From an uncultured Opitutales bacterium (GTDB taxonomy: Bacteria > Verrucomicrobiota > Verrucomicrobiia > Opitutales > UBA2995): 64,000 nt of DNA. This document shows, piece by piece, positions 1 through 9,858 of this stretch (position 1 is the stretch's first letter; every line of letters begins with the position of its first letter). Under the pieces are notes generated by a model that was not told where the DNA came from, ran no database searches, and saw only the letters and a list, made by a program, of their open reading frames with translations. The translations under genes were made by a program, and so were the position numbers. The stretch spans positions 31,169-95,168 of the forward strand of contig CALJGU010000050.1 in NCBI GenBank assembly GCA_938075565.1, given 5' to 3'.

Positions 1-232
1 GCTGAAAAGCGGGAATATCCTTGGTATCCTCTCCTCCGATACACACCGTTCCCTCATCGTTATATTCAAGCCCGGCAATAATCCGCAAGAGTGTGGTCTT
101 CCCACAACCGGATGGACCTAATAAGGAAAAGAACTCGCCCTGCTTAATCGTTAGACTGACCCCATCCAAGGCAACGGTTTCACCGAAGCGCCGGCTTACG
201 TTTGTTATTTCAATATCAGAGTCTTCTACCAT
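1..232 (-). CDS. ABC transporter ATP-binding protein, N-terminal part (truncated by window edge)
   Basis: Reverse-strand translation from ATG at 232: MVEDSDIEITNVSRRFGETVALDGVSLTIKQGEFFSLLGPSGCGKTTLLRIIAGLEYNDEGTVCIGGEDTKDIPAFQ; Walker A GPSGCGKTT. Absent from the ORF track because it runs off the edge. Resembles the PotA/spermidine-iron type importer ATPases. Confidence 0.9.
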   Translation of the reverse strand, partial: MVEDSDIEITNVSRRFGETVALDGVSLTIKQGEFFSLLGPSGCGKTTLLRIIAGLEYNDEGTVCIGGEDTKDIPAFQ

Positions 233-433
233 AGAGAGTTAAAAGGATTCAGGTCTTTTGCTGTAACGGGAGACCTCGGGGAACAAAGCCAATTGAAACA
301 AAACCGAGTGGAGCTTAAAAGGAGAATTTTCAAAAAGTGTAACCCGTAAAACGCAGTAAATATTCTACCCATGCGCCGAAACAGAAGACGGTGAAACGTA
401 ATTGAATTAGGGATACTCGATTCCAGGAGAGAA

Positions 434-2837
434 TTACAAATTATCACTGTCATCTTTCTCCTCCCAAGGTAGACCTTGATCCACCCAGGCTTTGAGGAGT
501 TCAACTTCGTCACTGGAAAGGGCTTCGTATTTCTCACGTTTAAAAAGGGGAGGCATTTCCAGGTCCTCGAGCTGATCGCTCACCATCCAGATGAGATCAC
601 TGTCGGCGGCTTGACCGATGATGGCTACGGGATCGAAGGATTGACCTCCCGTGAGGAAGCTTTCGCGTTTATCGATGTTAAAGCCGCCTTTGATCTTTTT
701 CAAATCGGACCCGTGGCAACCGGTACAAGAACGCTCAAAGATGGGGCGAATATCGCGATGATAATCGAATGGAGGAGCATCCGCTGAGGAACCTTCCATT
801 ATCTGAGCAACTTTCACTTTCTTGGCGTAGTTTTCAGGAACTTCCATAACCATCCAATCGGTCGATTCAGTCTCACCCACTTCCGGTTGGGTTAAGAGGA
901 GAGCCATCGCGGCCCATGAAGTTCCACCGGCAGATATCCACTGATCTTTGCCGTGAGGGAAACCACTTTCGAAGCGGGGTTGAAAGGGCCAGGACCGGCT
1001 TTTCACAAACCACGACCCGTCTTCAAATTGCGTGCGTAGTAAACAGCGGACACCGTTCTGAAATGCTTCGTGTGAAGTTTTGATTCCCCCCTCCGCATTG
1101 AGTGTATAGAGCGCCAACCCAGTTGCCCAGGCATCGCTGGGATTGCCTTCGACCTGGGTCCAACCACCATCGGTCTGCTGCTGAGCTAATATTGCTTTCA
1201 CGTAGGGGCGCAGCCGTGACGTGAGTTCCCCTGCCCATCCAAGGCCGAGTAATTGATGGAGCTCCTGATTGAGGTTCATCGGTTCGGCTTTGTGTAAATA
1301 TTTTCGGGCGTTGCTGAGGACTTCTTTCGTTTGGGAGCGAAGCGCCGGAACCGGATACGCCTGTATACCTCCCACCGCAAACGTAACCCCCAGGATCGGT
1401 CCGTCTTCCATGGGTGGGCGATATTCGTTAGAGGACGAGGATCCGTCCGGGTATTGTGCCGCGATCAGATAACGAGCCATGGCCTCAGTCAATTCATCGG
1501 CAGGATACTTTGAGGCGGCAAGCCCCATGAGGCCGTATCCAACCACGATGGGTGCATCCGGCTGAGGAGGAATCATTTCATAGGCCTTGGCGATATCATC
1601 ATCATTCGTCCAATAGCGGACATGATCCTGTGTCTGGCGAGCAATGGATGTTTTATCCACTTCGAAGCCGCGATCGATAGCCATGTTGAAAGCTACGACT
1701 GGCAAGGTTTCCTGGTGACAGGAAACACACTTCTGCTCTTGAACGACACCGCTATTAAGGAATCCATCCGAGTTGATCTGTAGCAAATCAACAGCCCGAG
1801 TTATCGAGTCCCGGATAATTGGATTGAGATCCTCGCCGAACGCCGGAAGCGGATGGTCCGGGATGATCTTATTCTTTTTGGCTTTAGTACCCGCTTGACC
1901 ACCGGCCTCCAACAATACGGTTTCCAAGGCTTTGTTGTTTCGATCACGTGCCCAATCCAACGCTGTCTCACCGAGAACACTCATAGTGTTTGGATCCACA
2001 CCTTTCTCAATCAGCAGCTTTGCCACGGAGGCTTCATCCGTTTCGTTGTAGGCAGCCCAAAGCATAACGGGAGTTTCATGCTGACCAAATGGAGATCGAG
2101 CCTCCAGGTTCGCACCATGCTCGATAAGCAGCTTAGAGATGTCAGGCCATTGTCCGTAGAGAGATGCGATAAGAGCGTTTCCGAAAAAGGGATCAAAACC
2201 ATCCACATCAGCCCCCACCTCAAGCAAGCGTTCAACGATCGCTTTATGGCCTTTCGATGCCGGCTTAATCACATCCACGGGTTTTACTCCCTTTTCCAAA
2301 AACAGATTCACCTGTTCCAAATCCCCATTCCAGGCAGCCACTCCCACGAGGGACGATTGAAAGAATTCATTGGTCAGAGCTTCGACTTTCACCGTCGTCT
2401 CCGCTCCATGCTCTAATAGCAGTTTTACCACCTTGGTGGAGTCAGGCCTTATCACCGCCGCCATCAGAGGCGTGATTAACATCCGCACCTTTTTTCAAGA
2501 GCGCTTTGACCGACTGGATGTTGCCGATGGCGTAAATGAGCGGAGTGGCTCCAGCATCATTGAGTGCATCCACTTCGGCACCTCGTTTGAGGATTTCTTT
2601 CACAAGCCTCGCATCGCCATTCAGGGCAGCCCAATGGAGAGCCGTATTTCCAAGCTCATCTCGAACGTCCAAGTCGACTTCTTGTTTCAACAAGGAGCGA
2701 AGAGTTCGGGAATTACCCGCGTGCACAGCATCGACCAAGGCCTGAGCTTGCACAATCGAGTAAGCAGAAATCGACAGTAGAGAAAGGAAGATCCAGAAAG
2801 AAAACCGGACCCGAGATGGGGTATAAAATTCGGACAT
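434..2837 (-). pseudogene. Secreted ankyrin-repeat / squalene-cyclase-like repeat / PVC-type cytochrome c protein, split by a frameshift near 2450-2475
   Basis: ORF 2442..2837 has a signal peptide plus ankyrin repeats ending '..LLKKGADVN'. ORF 434..2488 resumes '..TPLMAAVIRPDSTKVVKLLLEHGAE..' in another frame, followed by QTDGGW/EDGSW repeats and CVSCH and CTGCH haem motifs (PSCyt1-like C-terminus). Confidence 0.75.
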
Positions 2838-2878
2838 AAAACGTAGGGATCGTTGATTAGGGGAATGGAGTTAAAGAA

Positions 2879-3175
2879 TTAGCCTATCCTTTTCAGGATT
2901 TGATCTTTGCCATCCTTCGGGTGGATAGTGAGACCGTTTACTTTTCCGCTTTTAGTCGCATCAAAAGAAACCTGTTTCCCATCGCTGCTGGCACCGAAGG
3001 TAAATCGTCCGTTTGCCAGAGGTCGGATTTCAACCTTGGGGAAATGTTCGTCTATTTCGACAAACAGTTGGTGACCATTTCGAGTGACCGTGTAGGTCCG
3101 TTCGGTCTTTTTCGTCTTTAGGAGATATTGACCGACATAGGTATCCAATACCTCATGATCGACAGCTGAGGGCAC
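2879..3175 (-). CDS. Small domain resembling the DUF3471-type C-terminal domain; in the same frame as the upstream dioxygenase
   Basis: VDHEVLDTYVGQYLL...VTRNGHQLFVEI...; GTG start; separated from the dioxygenase frame only by a TGA at 3182-3184. Confidence 0.45.
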   Translation of the reverse strand: MPSAVDHEVLDTYVGQYLLKTKKTERTYTVTRNGHQLFVEIDEHFPKVEIRPLANGRFTFGASSDGKQVSFDATKSGKVNGLTIHPKDGKDQILKRIG

Positions 3176-3181
3176 CTTCTT

Positions 3182-3838
3182 TCAGTGAAGGTTGAGGCTG
3201 AATATATTTCTCCTGCCCTCTTTGGGAACCACCGTCAAACGCTCCTGTTCTTCCACCGACAGGTTGCTAAAAAGAATATCTGGCTAGTTGAGCGGCTCGC
3301 CGGGGAAGTAGCACTGAGTAATCAACTCATGATACCCCCGCATGGTAATCTTGAAATGAATGTGCGGTGCCCGGTAGCCCGCGTCTTCATCGGGTTCGCC
3401 TCCGTCGAGGAAGGCTAATGGATAAGGAGCCGGCTTGATGGTTTTGAAACCGTAGTTACCTTTGTCATCGCTGACCGTTTACCCGAAGCTCTGGAAGTTG
3501 GGGTCCAAGGGAGCCGGGTTCTTGTCCTACACATGATTGTAGCGACCGGCTGCGTTGGCCTGCCAGATTTCAATAAATACGCCCGGGACCGGGTTGCAGT
3601 CCTCGTCGAGGATCTTGCCGCGAATCCGAATAACTTCACCCTTGGCTCGTTCGGTATGGCCCTTGAGCATGGTGAGGTCCAAGTCCTTATCGTCCTGTTC
3701 ATGGACGGGATAAAATGGTCCCATGACCTGATCGGCAGAAACACCACAGGCTGCTTTGTCGCCCGCCATGGCGATATTGCCAGTTACGGTCCCAGCGGTA
3801 GCGCCCAGTCCAAGCTGGAGCATCGTACGACGATTCAT
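3182..3838 (-). pseudogene. Intradiol ring-cleavage dioxygenase (protocatechuate 3,4-dioxygenase beta-like) with three internal in-frame stops
   Basis: TAT/signal-like N-terminus MNRRTMLQLGLGATAG; GPFYPVHEQDDKDLDLT; GKILDEDCNPVPGVFIEIWQANAAGRYNHV*DKNPAPLDPNFQSFG*TVSDDKGNYGFKTIKPAPYPLAF...YRAPHIHFKITMRGYHELITQCYFPGEPLN*PDILFSNL. Stops at 3527-3529 (TAG), 3479-3481 (TAA) and 3284-3286 (TAG), all in one frame. Confidence 0.85.
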
Positions 3839-4331
3839 TTTTTTAGGAGATCACATAGGGAAACCTTTCTTGCTTGTTGAATGGTGAAGAAAGCAACGGG
3901 ACTCGAGCATCCCTGTTGCAGAAAAGAATATTGCCCATTATGGCCGAGGCAATCCCGGACTTCAGGAAGCGTAAAAATGTGCGGTTCATAGAGAGATATA
4001 GAATGCCTATATCTACTCATGCGCCGTTCGGGTGATTTGAGGGTCAATTATTTTCAATTATTCGTGACGAAAGAAAAAAAGTTAAGCACGAAGGAACACG
4101 AAGCTATACAACTGCAGCGTACAGCGTAATTTTTTAAACCGCTAATCTTCGCTAGTTTAAAGCTTAATTGGTACACACCGTAAATAATACAAATACAAAT
4201 CCGATGTTAGGATGGTAGCTTGTGCCAACCCAAAAGAATATCGGATTCCTTTGGGATGACAGCAAAGTGCTTTGTACGCAAACGACACCAATACATCAGC
4301 CCCACCTCTCCATTAATGGCTTCAGGAAAAT

Positions 4332-4376
4332 ATGATTCTGTATCCATTATTCTGTTAAGAAAATAGACAGAATCAT
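4332..4376. repeat. Perfect 10-bp inverted repeat (ATGATTCTGT ... ACAGAATCAT)
   Basis: ATGATTCTGT at 4332-4341 and ACAGAATCAT at 4367-4376, in an intergenic region. Confidence 0.7.
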
Positions 4377-4467
4377 GAATTACAAAATCTTAGTGTTGGA
4401 TTTGTCATCCAAGTCAAAATGGTGAATCAGGAACAGGCTTCCTAAGCTAGGTAAGTCGTGGGAAAAA

Positions 4468-4486
4468 CACAGGCAAGATACCTGTG
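4468..4486. repeat. REP-like palindrome family A (CACAGGCAAGATRCCTGTG), copy 1
   Basis: CACAGGCAAGATACCTGTG followed by GCTACTCTA; same core at 9840, 25805, 45527 (inverted) and 45563. Confidence 0.8.
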
Positions 4487-4497
4487 CTACTCTAATT

Positions 4498-5175
4498 CTA
4501 AGCCAAGCGATCGCCAATATACAACATATAAGCGGCACGCTTGGCGCGTTCGTGGACTTTGGCTGGAACGGCCTTTACCTTAAATCCTACGCGGCCAAAG
4601 CGTGGTTCAAACATGGGTTCGGGACCGGCTGACCAGAAGATGACTCGACCTTTAGGTTTCAAGGCAGAGCGAATGGCTCTGAGTCCAGTATTTGAATACA
4701 AAGAGAAATTATCTTTTGCCACCTGGGCAACGGGGCCATTATCGACGTCCAGCATGATGGCATCGTAGGTTCCCGGCTTTGCTTTGCGGATCAGCTTACT
4801 GGCATTCTGAATACGGATTTCCACCCGGGCATGATCTACCAGCGCACCGTTGAGGGATTGCATATGCTCCCGATTCCACTCCTCCATCTTCGGCAATAAT
4901 TCAGCCACTTCGACGATCGTCTTATCATTCGAAAATTTAAGCGCTGTCCGAAGTGTACATCCTAGGCCGAGCCCTCCGACCAGAACCCGGGACTCTTTTT
5001 CAGGATTGAGTCGTTCAACTCCCAACTGCCCCAGCAACTCTTCAGAGGTGCTTGCCCTGGAATGCATGATCTCTGCACCATCCAAGCTGATAGAGTAATC
5101 ACCATCGTGCTCAAAGAGAGACATCGTGCCTCCATCAGGTGTTATTGTTTCGTCTAGTTTGATGTGCGGTTTCAA
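4498..5175 (-). CDS. Spermidine synthase-like methyltransferase-fold protein
   Basis: VLVGGLGLGCTLRTAL, DAIMLDVDNGP motifs, 225 aa. Confidence 0.75.
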   Translation of the reverse strand: MKPHIKLDETITPDGGTMSLFEHDGDYSISLDGAEIMHSRASTSEELLGQLGVERLNPEKESRVLVGGLGLGCTLRTALKFSNDKTIVEVAELLPKMEEWNREHMQSLNGALVDHARVEIRIQNASKLIRKAKPGTYDAIMLDVDNGPVAQVAKDNFSLYSNTGLRAIRSALKPKGRVIFWSAGPEPMFEPRFGRVGFKVKAVPAKVHERAKRAAYMLYIGDRLA

Positions 5176-5927
5176 GAGAGTAGTAGATAGAAAATGGTAT
5201 AATTCATACCGAGGTTATAAAATGAATGCCCAATGATCGCCGGAAGAATCGATTGGTATTTTATCCGAAGCCAGCTAAAACCCAAACTTGTCACGATCAT
5301 CAACACCCACCGGAGGAATCCAGAGATCCAAAACACCTTCAAACCTTCCTCCCCGAGAGCAATTCCATGATGGAATAAATGCACAGTGGCAAAGAGGAAG
5401 GCACTGACACCCACACCCCAAATGAGGCCCCAGCGATCTTGAACCACTCGCTGAATGCAGCCGCGAAACAATATCTCCTCCCCAATGGGTGAAAAGATCA
5501 TGGCAGGGATGGTGAACATCCAAAACAGTTTATTCCTCGGCATTTGCAGGACTCGTTCGTCCTGAAGGAAAGTGGCCGCCACAGATTGAAACCAATGCTG
5601 ATCCGAATCGTCATAAAACAGAATTCCGATCCAGTAGCAGACGAGAGCTAACATCAACCCGAGCAACGGGGCCGATATGCCCCAACCAAATCCTTTGGGC
5701 AAGGTCAGCCCGATGTCGCTCCTGCCTTGATGGGTTAGAAAAAGTAAAGGGACAAACCACATTAGCAGAAAACCTAGCATGGTCATCTGCCCGGGCCCTC
5801 CAACAATGGTTCCGTAAGCCCGGAAGAGTGTCAGGATGAGTAACACGATGCCGAGAAGGATTAACCCGTTCGGACAAATCTTTCGCCAGAGAGGGCGTAT
5901 CTGTATATCAGAATCTTTCAGGCTCAT
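5172..5927 (-). CDS. CPBP family intramembrane metalloprotease
   Basis: Multi-TM; SPIGEEILFRGCIQ (EExxxR motif) and later HLFHH and GHSFYN motifs. Confidence 0.88.
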   Translation of the reverse strand: MSLKDSDIQIRPLWRKICPNGLILLGIVLLILTLFRAYGTIVGGPGQMTMLGFLLMWFVPLLFLTHQGRSDIGLTLPKGFGWGISAPLLGLMLALVCYWIGILFYDDSDQHWFQSVAATFLQDERVLQMPRNKLFWMFTIPAMIFSPIGEEILFRGCIQRVVQDRWGLIWGVGVSAFLFATVHLFHHGIALGEEGLKVFWISGFLRWVLMIVTSLGFSWLRIKYQSILPAIIGHSFYNLGMNYTIFYLLLS

Positions 5928-5958
5928 TTCTTAATTACTAAGTTTCATGCCGTCCAAG

Positions 5959-6399
5959 TTAGTTAAACTTTTTCATGAACTGAACCACCCGAAAGGTTTC
6001 CTTAAAGTCGTTTGCCTGGTGAAACTTAATGGCCTCGGCATTATGCAACTCCGCATCGGACCCCATTTCTGTGCAGCCCTGGTCTTTCATCCACTGCATC
6101 GCGGCTTCCATCAATTGCTTTGAAAGACCATGACTCCGATACTCCGGGAAGAAACAGACACCTTCCATGTATCCAACGGGAGACGACAAGCAGCCATCGA
6201 CAACATTGCGTAAAGAAGCCTCGAGGAAGCCCGCGACCTTGGAATTCTCTTCTATAAGGAAACAAACTTTATCGGAGTCACGGAGCCAAATGTTGATATC
6301 CTCCTCATGAACCGCTTCAGGACAACCATCATAGACAATTCCTCTCAATGCTTTCCAAACATCACGATCATATTCTGTAGCAATGCGAATCACATTCAC
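5959..6399 (-). CDS. GNAT acetyltransferase, aminoglycoside 6'-N-acetyltransferase (AAC(6')-I)-like
   Basis: FLEASLR...SPVGYMEGVCFFPEYRSHGLSKQLMEAAMQWMKDQGCTEMGSDAELHNAEAIKFHQANDFKETFRVVQFMKK matches the recalled AAC(6') pattern. Confidence 0.75.
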   Translation of the reverse strand: MNVIRIATEYDRDVWKALRGIVYDGCPEAVHEEDINIWLRDSDKVCFLIEENSKVAGFLEASLRNVVDGCLSSPVGYMEGVCFFPEYRSHGLSKQLMEAAMQWMKDQGCTEMGSDAELHNAEAIKFHQANDFKETFRVVQFMKKFN

Positions 6400-6473
6400 A
6401 AAATCGCGACATCTGTTTTACTGCGCAAGATATTAACTTGCAGAGCACTCACGAAATTCCATCTTTCAACCCC

Positions 6474-9400
6474 ATGCTTCTTCGCGTCCTACCATTTTTT
6501 CTGACTACTTTGTCCATTCTTCTACTCACGGCTTGCTCAAAACAAACGAGCACTCGCTCTACTGCCAAACCGGATCAAGCAGAGGAAGTCGTAGCTTCTC
6601 AAGATGAACCCATTGCAAATGATGCCGATTCCCAGGACATCCAATACATCAAGTGGACGCCTGAATTAAATATCCCGGATCCTGTATCGATTAGCTTTGA
6701 TGATCGTGGCCGTGCCTACGTGACTCAGACCCGGCGCCGACGAGCGAACGACCTGGATATACGTGGACAGCGAGATTGGATCGTTGACGATGTGAGCTTC
6801 AACCATGTGGATGATAAGGAAGCCTTTCTAAAGGCACAGTTGGATCCGGAAAGAGCCGAGGAAAACAAAGATCGTTTTCTCGATCACAACGGTGATGGTG
6901 CCATCGACTGGCGAGATCTGGCTGTCCTCAGTGAGAGCATCTACCTGATCGAAGATACCGACGACGATGGCTTCGCAGATAGCTCCAAAGTTTATTATGA
7001 TGATTTCAAGACTCTGGTAACTGGCGTGGCTGCTGGCGTACTTTGGCATGAGGGTGACGTCTATGCCACCGTAGCACCCGATGTCTGGAAATTTCGCGAT
7101 ACAGATGGTGATGATATTCCTGACCAGAAAGAAGTGCTCGCCCATGGGTTTGGAGTACACATCGCTTACGGGGGTCACGACATGCACGGACTTATTGTGG
7201 GACCGGATGGAAAGATCTACTGGTCGATCGGGGACAAAGGAATCAACGTGACCTCAAAGGGAGGAAAACAATTTTTCTATCCCAACCAAGGCGGAATGCT
7301 TCGGGCCAATCCAGATGGAAGCGATTTTGAAGTATTCGCTCGTGGATTAAGAAACGTGCAAGAGCCCGCTTTCGACAACTACGGAAATTGGTTTGGTGTG
7401 GACAACGACTCGGACCAAACGGGAGAGACCGAGCGCTTCATGTATATCGTGGATGGCATGGACGCAGGCTGGCGCAATGATTACCAGTACCGGGGCGATG
7501 GATACAATCCATGGATGGAGGAAAAGATGACCATCCCCCACCATAAAGGACAGGCGGCTTACATTACGCCCACTATTCGCAATTATGTAGATGGACCCGC
7601 TGGGTTCGTAAAGAACCCAGGCACGGCACTCAACGAACGCTACAAAGATTACTTTTTTCTCAATGCTACAATGAACGGAGCCCAATACGCCTTCCAGGTG
7701 GAGCCAGATGGAGCGTCATTCAAGATGGTGAATGACCACCAGATCGGGAAAGGCCTGCCATTGATCGGCCTCACCTGGGGATTTGATGGTGCCCTCTACA
7801 CACCAGATTGGGGAGGAGGATACCCCATGAATGAAACAGGCGCTATTTGGAAACTTGATACTCCAGGCGGGAATCAAGCTATTCGGGCCGAAGTGGAGCA
7901 ATTACTCCTGGAAGGCATGGCTGAAAGAAATGTTCCCCAACTACGCGAGTTATTGTCTCATCCGGATCAGCGCATTCGCCTCAACGCTCAATTTGAACTC
8001 GTTAAGCGAAACGAGACAGGCTCGCTTGTGGAAGACAGCCAAGCCGATCATCAACTTAAAAGGATTCATGCTGTTTGGGGACTCGGACAGCTTGCGAGAG
8101 CAGAGGACGAAACAGCCATCAACCAATTGCTCAAACTCCTCGATGCGTCTGATCCTGAGATTCAGGTGCAGGCGAGTAAAGTGCTTGGCGACTTAAAACC
8201 TGGCAGCTTCAATGGACAAGTCCTTATTCCTCTATGCGATTCCGATCACCCTCGAGTGCGCTTTCAAGCGGCCTTGTCAATCGGCCGACAAGGAGTGAGC
8301 GAAGCTTTCAATAAGATCGTTTCACTCATCGAATCCAACGATGAGAATGACACCTACATGCGACATGCAGGCGTGGCTGCCCTTGAGGGCATCGGAGGTG
8401 CAGAGACCCTTTTAAGCCATACTTCGGAACAAGTTCGCCTCAGCGCTGTAGTTGCGCTACGCAGACTCGTGAATCCATCGGTGGCTGATTTTCTTATGGA
8501 TAGTTCGGAACTCGTCGTGACCGAAGCAGCACGAGCCATCCATGATGATTTTTCAATCGAAGAAGCATTGCCTAAACTCGCGAGACACCTGGTTTCGAAC
8601 AGCAGCAACAACGAAGCCCTTGTGCGGAGACTCATAAATGCCAACTTCCGGATTGGAGGCGAGAACGAAGCGTACCAGGTCGCTGAATACGCAGAAAATA
8701 ATAACAATTCAGCTGTCTTACGTCTGGATGCACTCGATGCCTTGGCAAATTGGAAAACTCCTCCCCCACTCGACCGCGTTGATGGAAGACGCCGCTACTT
8801 CAAGGATCGCTCTGCGGCCAATATTGGAAGTATGGTAAAAGGTAAATTGGAGAACTTGCTCAACTCCGAGAACTCCGAAATCCTGGAGAAAGCTGTAAGC
8901 GCGGCAAACAACTTATCCGTCACCCTAAGTCCAGTCGCGCTGGAAAAGCTCCTACGCAACAACCAGGCCCCTGGCTCCCTCCGCATGGAAGCACTGAAGA
9001 GTCTTCAAAACCCAAAGAACATAACATACGCGCAAAACTCAGGCAGCGAAGATTTGCGAATGGCCGCGGCCAGTTTCCTTATGAAAACCAACAAGGAGGG
9101 TGCAGCTAATTTCTTGGCAACCCGCCTAGGCCGTTCCCGCTCAATCACCGAGAAACAAAAAACCATAGCCATGCTGGCCGAAATAGGGAACGAGACCGCC
9201 GACCGAGAAATCAAACTGCAGTTTGAACAGCTGGACCTTGGAACCTTACCCGCGGGATTGCAGCTGGATATTCTTGAAGCGGCCAACTCCCGAGCCATGA
9301 CCAGCGAAATCGAAGCGTTTGAAGCGACTCGCCCCACGGGGTCACCCCTCGCAGCTTATATCGAGACCCTTGACGGAGGAAGCATCGAGGCGGGTGAAGC

Positions 9401-9794
9401 GATTGCCAATACACACCTGGCTGCGCAATGTGCACGGTGCCACAAATTTGAAGATGGCAGGGGTAGCGAGATAGGACCCAACCTAAAGGACATCGGTGCT
9501 AATAGAGACAAAGAATACATCCTTAGATCCCTCGTCGAACCTGGCGCCGATATTGCGGAAGGTTTCGGTATAACCACCGTTAGCTTGAAGAATGGAGAAA
9601 GCCTCACCGCTCAACTGGGAAAAGAAACAGATTCGGGCATCGAGCTTATTGATTTGGAAGGAAACAGACAAATCATCTCAAATGCACAAATTGAGTCTCG
9701 GACTGATCCGATGTCCTCAATGCCTCCCATGGGATTTATTTTGAACAAGAGAGAGCTGAGAGATTTGGTAGCCTATTTAAGTAGCCTGAATTAA
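6474..9794 (+). CDS. Lipoprotein: PVC-type membrane-bound dehydrogenase domain, HEAT repeats and C-terminal cytochrome c domain
   Basis: Lipobox LLLTAC; beta-propeller-like N-terminal part (GLRNVQEPAFDNYGNWFGVDNDSDQ); HEAT repeats; CARCHKFEDGRGSEIGPNL. Start moved from 6438 to ATG at 6474, which begins the signal peptide. Confidence 0.85.
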   Translation: MLLRVLPFFLTTLSILLLTACSKQTSTRSTAKPDQAEEVVASQDEPIANDADSQDIQYIKWTPELNIPDPVSISFDDRGRAYVTQTRRRRANDLDIRGQRDWIVDDVSFNHVDDKEAFLKAQLDPERAEENKDRFLDHNGDGAIDWRDLAVLSESIYLIEDTDDDGFADSSKVYYDDFKTLVTGVAAGVLWHEGDVYATVAPDVWKFRDTDGDDIPDQKEVLAHGFGVHIAYGGHDMHGLIVGPDGKIYWSIGDKGINVTSKGGKQFFYPNQGGMLRANPDGSDFEVFARGLRNVQEPAFDNYGNWFGVDNDSDQTGETERFMYIVDGMDAGWRNDYQYRGDGYNPWMEEKMTIPHHKGQAAYITPTIRNYVDGPAGFVKNPGTALNERYKDYFFLNATMNGAQYAFQVEPDGASFKMVNDHQIGKGLPLIGLTWGFDGALYTPDWGGGYPMNETGAIWKLDTPGGNQAIRAEVEQLLLEGMAERNVPQLRELLSHPDQRIRLNAQFELVKRNETGSLVEDSQADHQLKRIHAVWGLGQLARAEDETAINQLLKLLDASDPEIQVQASKVLGDLKPGSFNGQVLIPLCDSDHPRVRFQAALSIGRQGVSEAFNKIVSLIESNDENDTYMRHAGVAALEGIGGAETLLSHTSEQVRLSAVVALRRLVNPSVADFLMDSSELVVTEAARAIHDDFSIEEALPKLARHLVSNSSNNEALVRRLINANFRIGGENEAYQVAEYAENNNNSAVLRLDALDALANWKTPPPLDRVDGRRRYFKDRSAANIGSMVKGKLENLLNSENSEILEKAVSAANNLSVTLSPVALEKLLRNNQAPGSLRMEALKSLQNPKNITYAQNSGSEDLRMAAASFLMKTNKEGAANFLATRLGRSRSITEKQKTIAMLAEIGNETADREIKLQFEQLDLGTLPAGLQLDILEAANSRAMTSEIEAFEATRPTGSPLAAYIETLDGGSIEAGEAIANTHLAAQCARCHKFEDGRGSEIGPNLKDIGANRDKEYILRSLVEPGADIAEGFGITTVSLKNGESLTAQLGKETDSGIELIDLEGNRQIISNAQIESRTDPMSSMPPMGFILNKRELRDLVAYLSSLN

Positions 9795-9839
9795 GGGAAA
9801 GGGGCTACTCGCTTGTCTATCAATTCTAGACGAAACATA

Positions 9840-9858
9840 CACAGGCAAGATGCCTGTG
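9840..9858. repeat. REP-like palindrome family A, copy 2
   Basis: CACAGGCAAGATGCCTGTG, perfect 8-bp arms, followed by CTACTCTA; abuts the kbl stop. Confidence 0.85.

Noticed and set aside
21-242. Forward ORF of 73 aa at the left edge
   Set aside because: Antisense to a clear ABC ATPase with Walker A motif on the reverse strand.
1853-2416. 187-aa forward ORF opposite the ankyrin gene
   Set aside because: Antisense overlap with a well-supported repeat protein; no family motifs.
3415-3747. Reverse-strand 110-aa ORF in another frame of the dioxygenase locus
   Set aside because: Considered as evidence for a frameshift, but the conserved dioxygenase residues continue in the original frame beyond the stops; this ORF shows no family motifs.
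3182-3838. Genome-wide stop-codon reassignment (TAG/TAA as Gln)
   Set aside because: Other intact genes in the window end at ordinary TAA/TAG/TGA codons with the expected protein ends, so recoding limited to this gene is unlikely.
3835-4047. 70-aa reverse ORF upstream of the dioxygenase
   Set aside because: No ribosome-binding context or family resemblance; probably chance.
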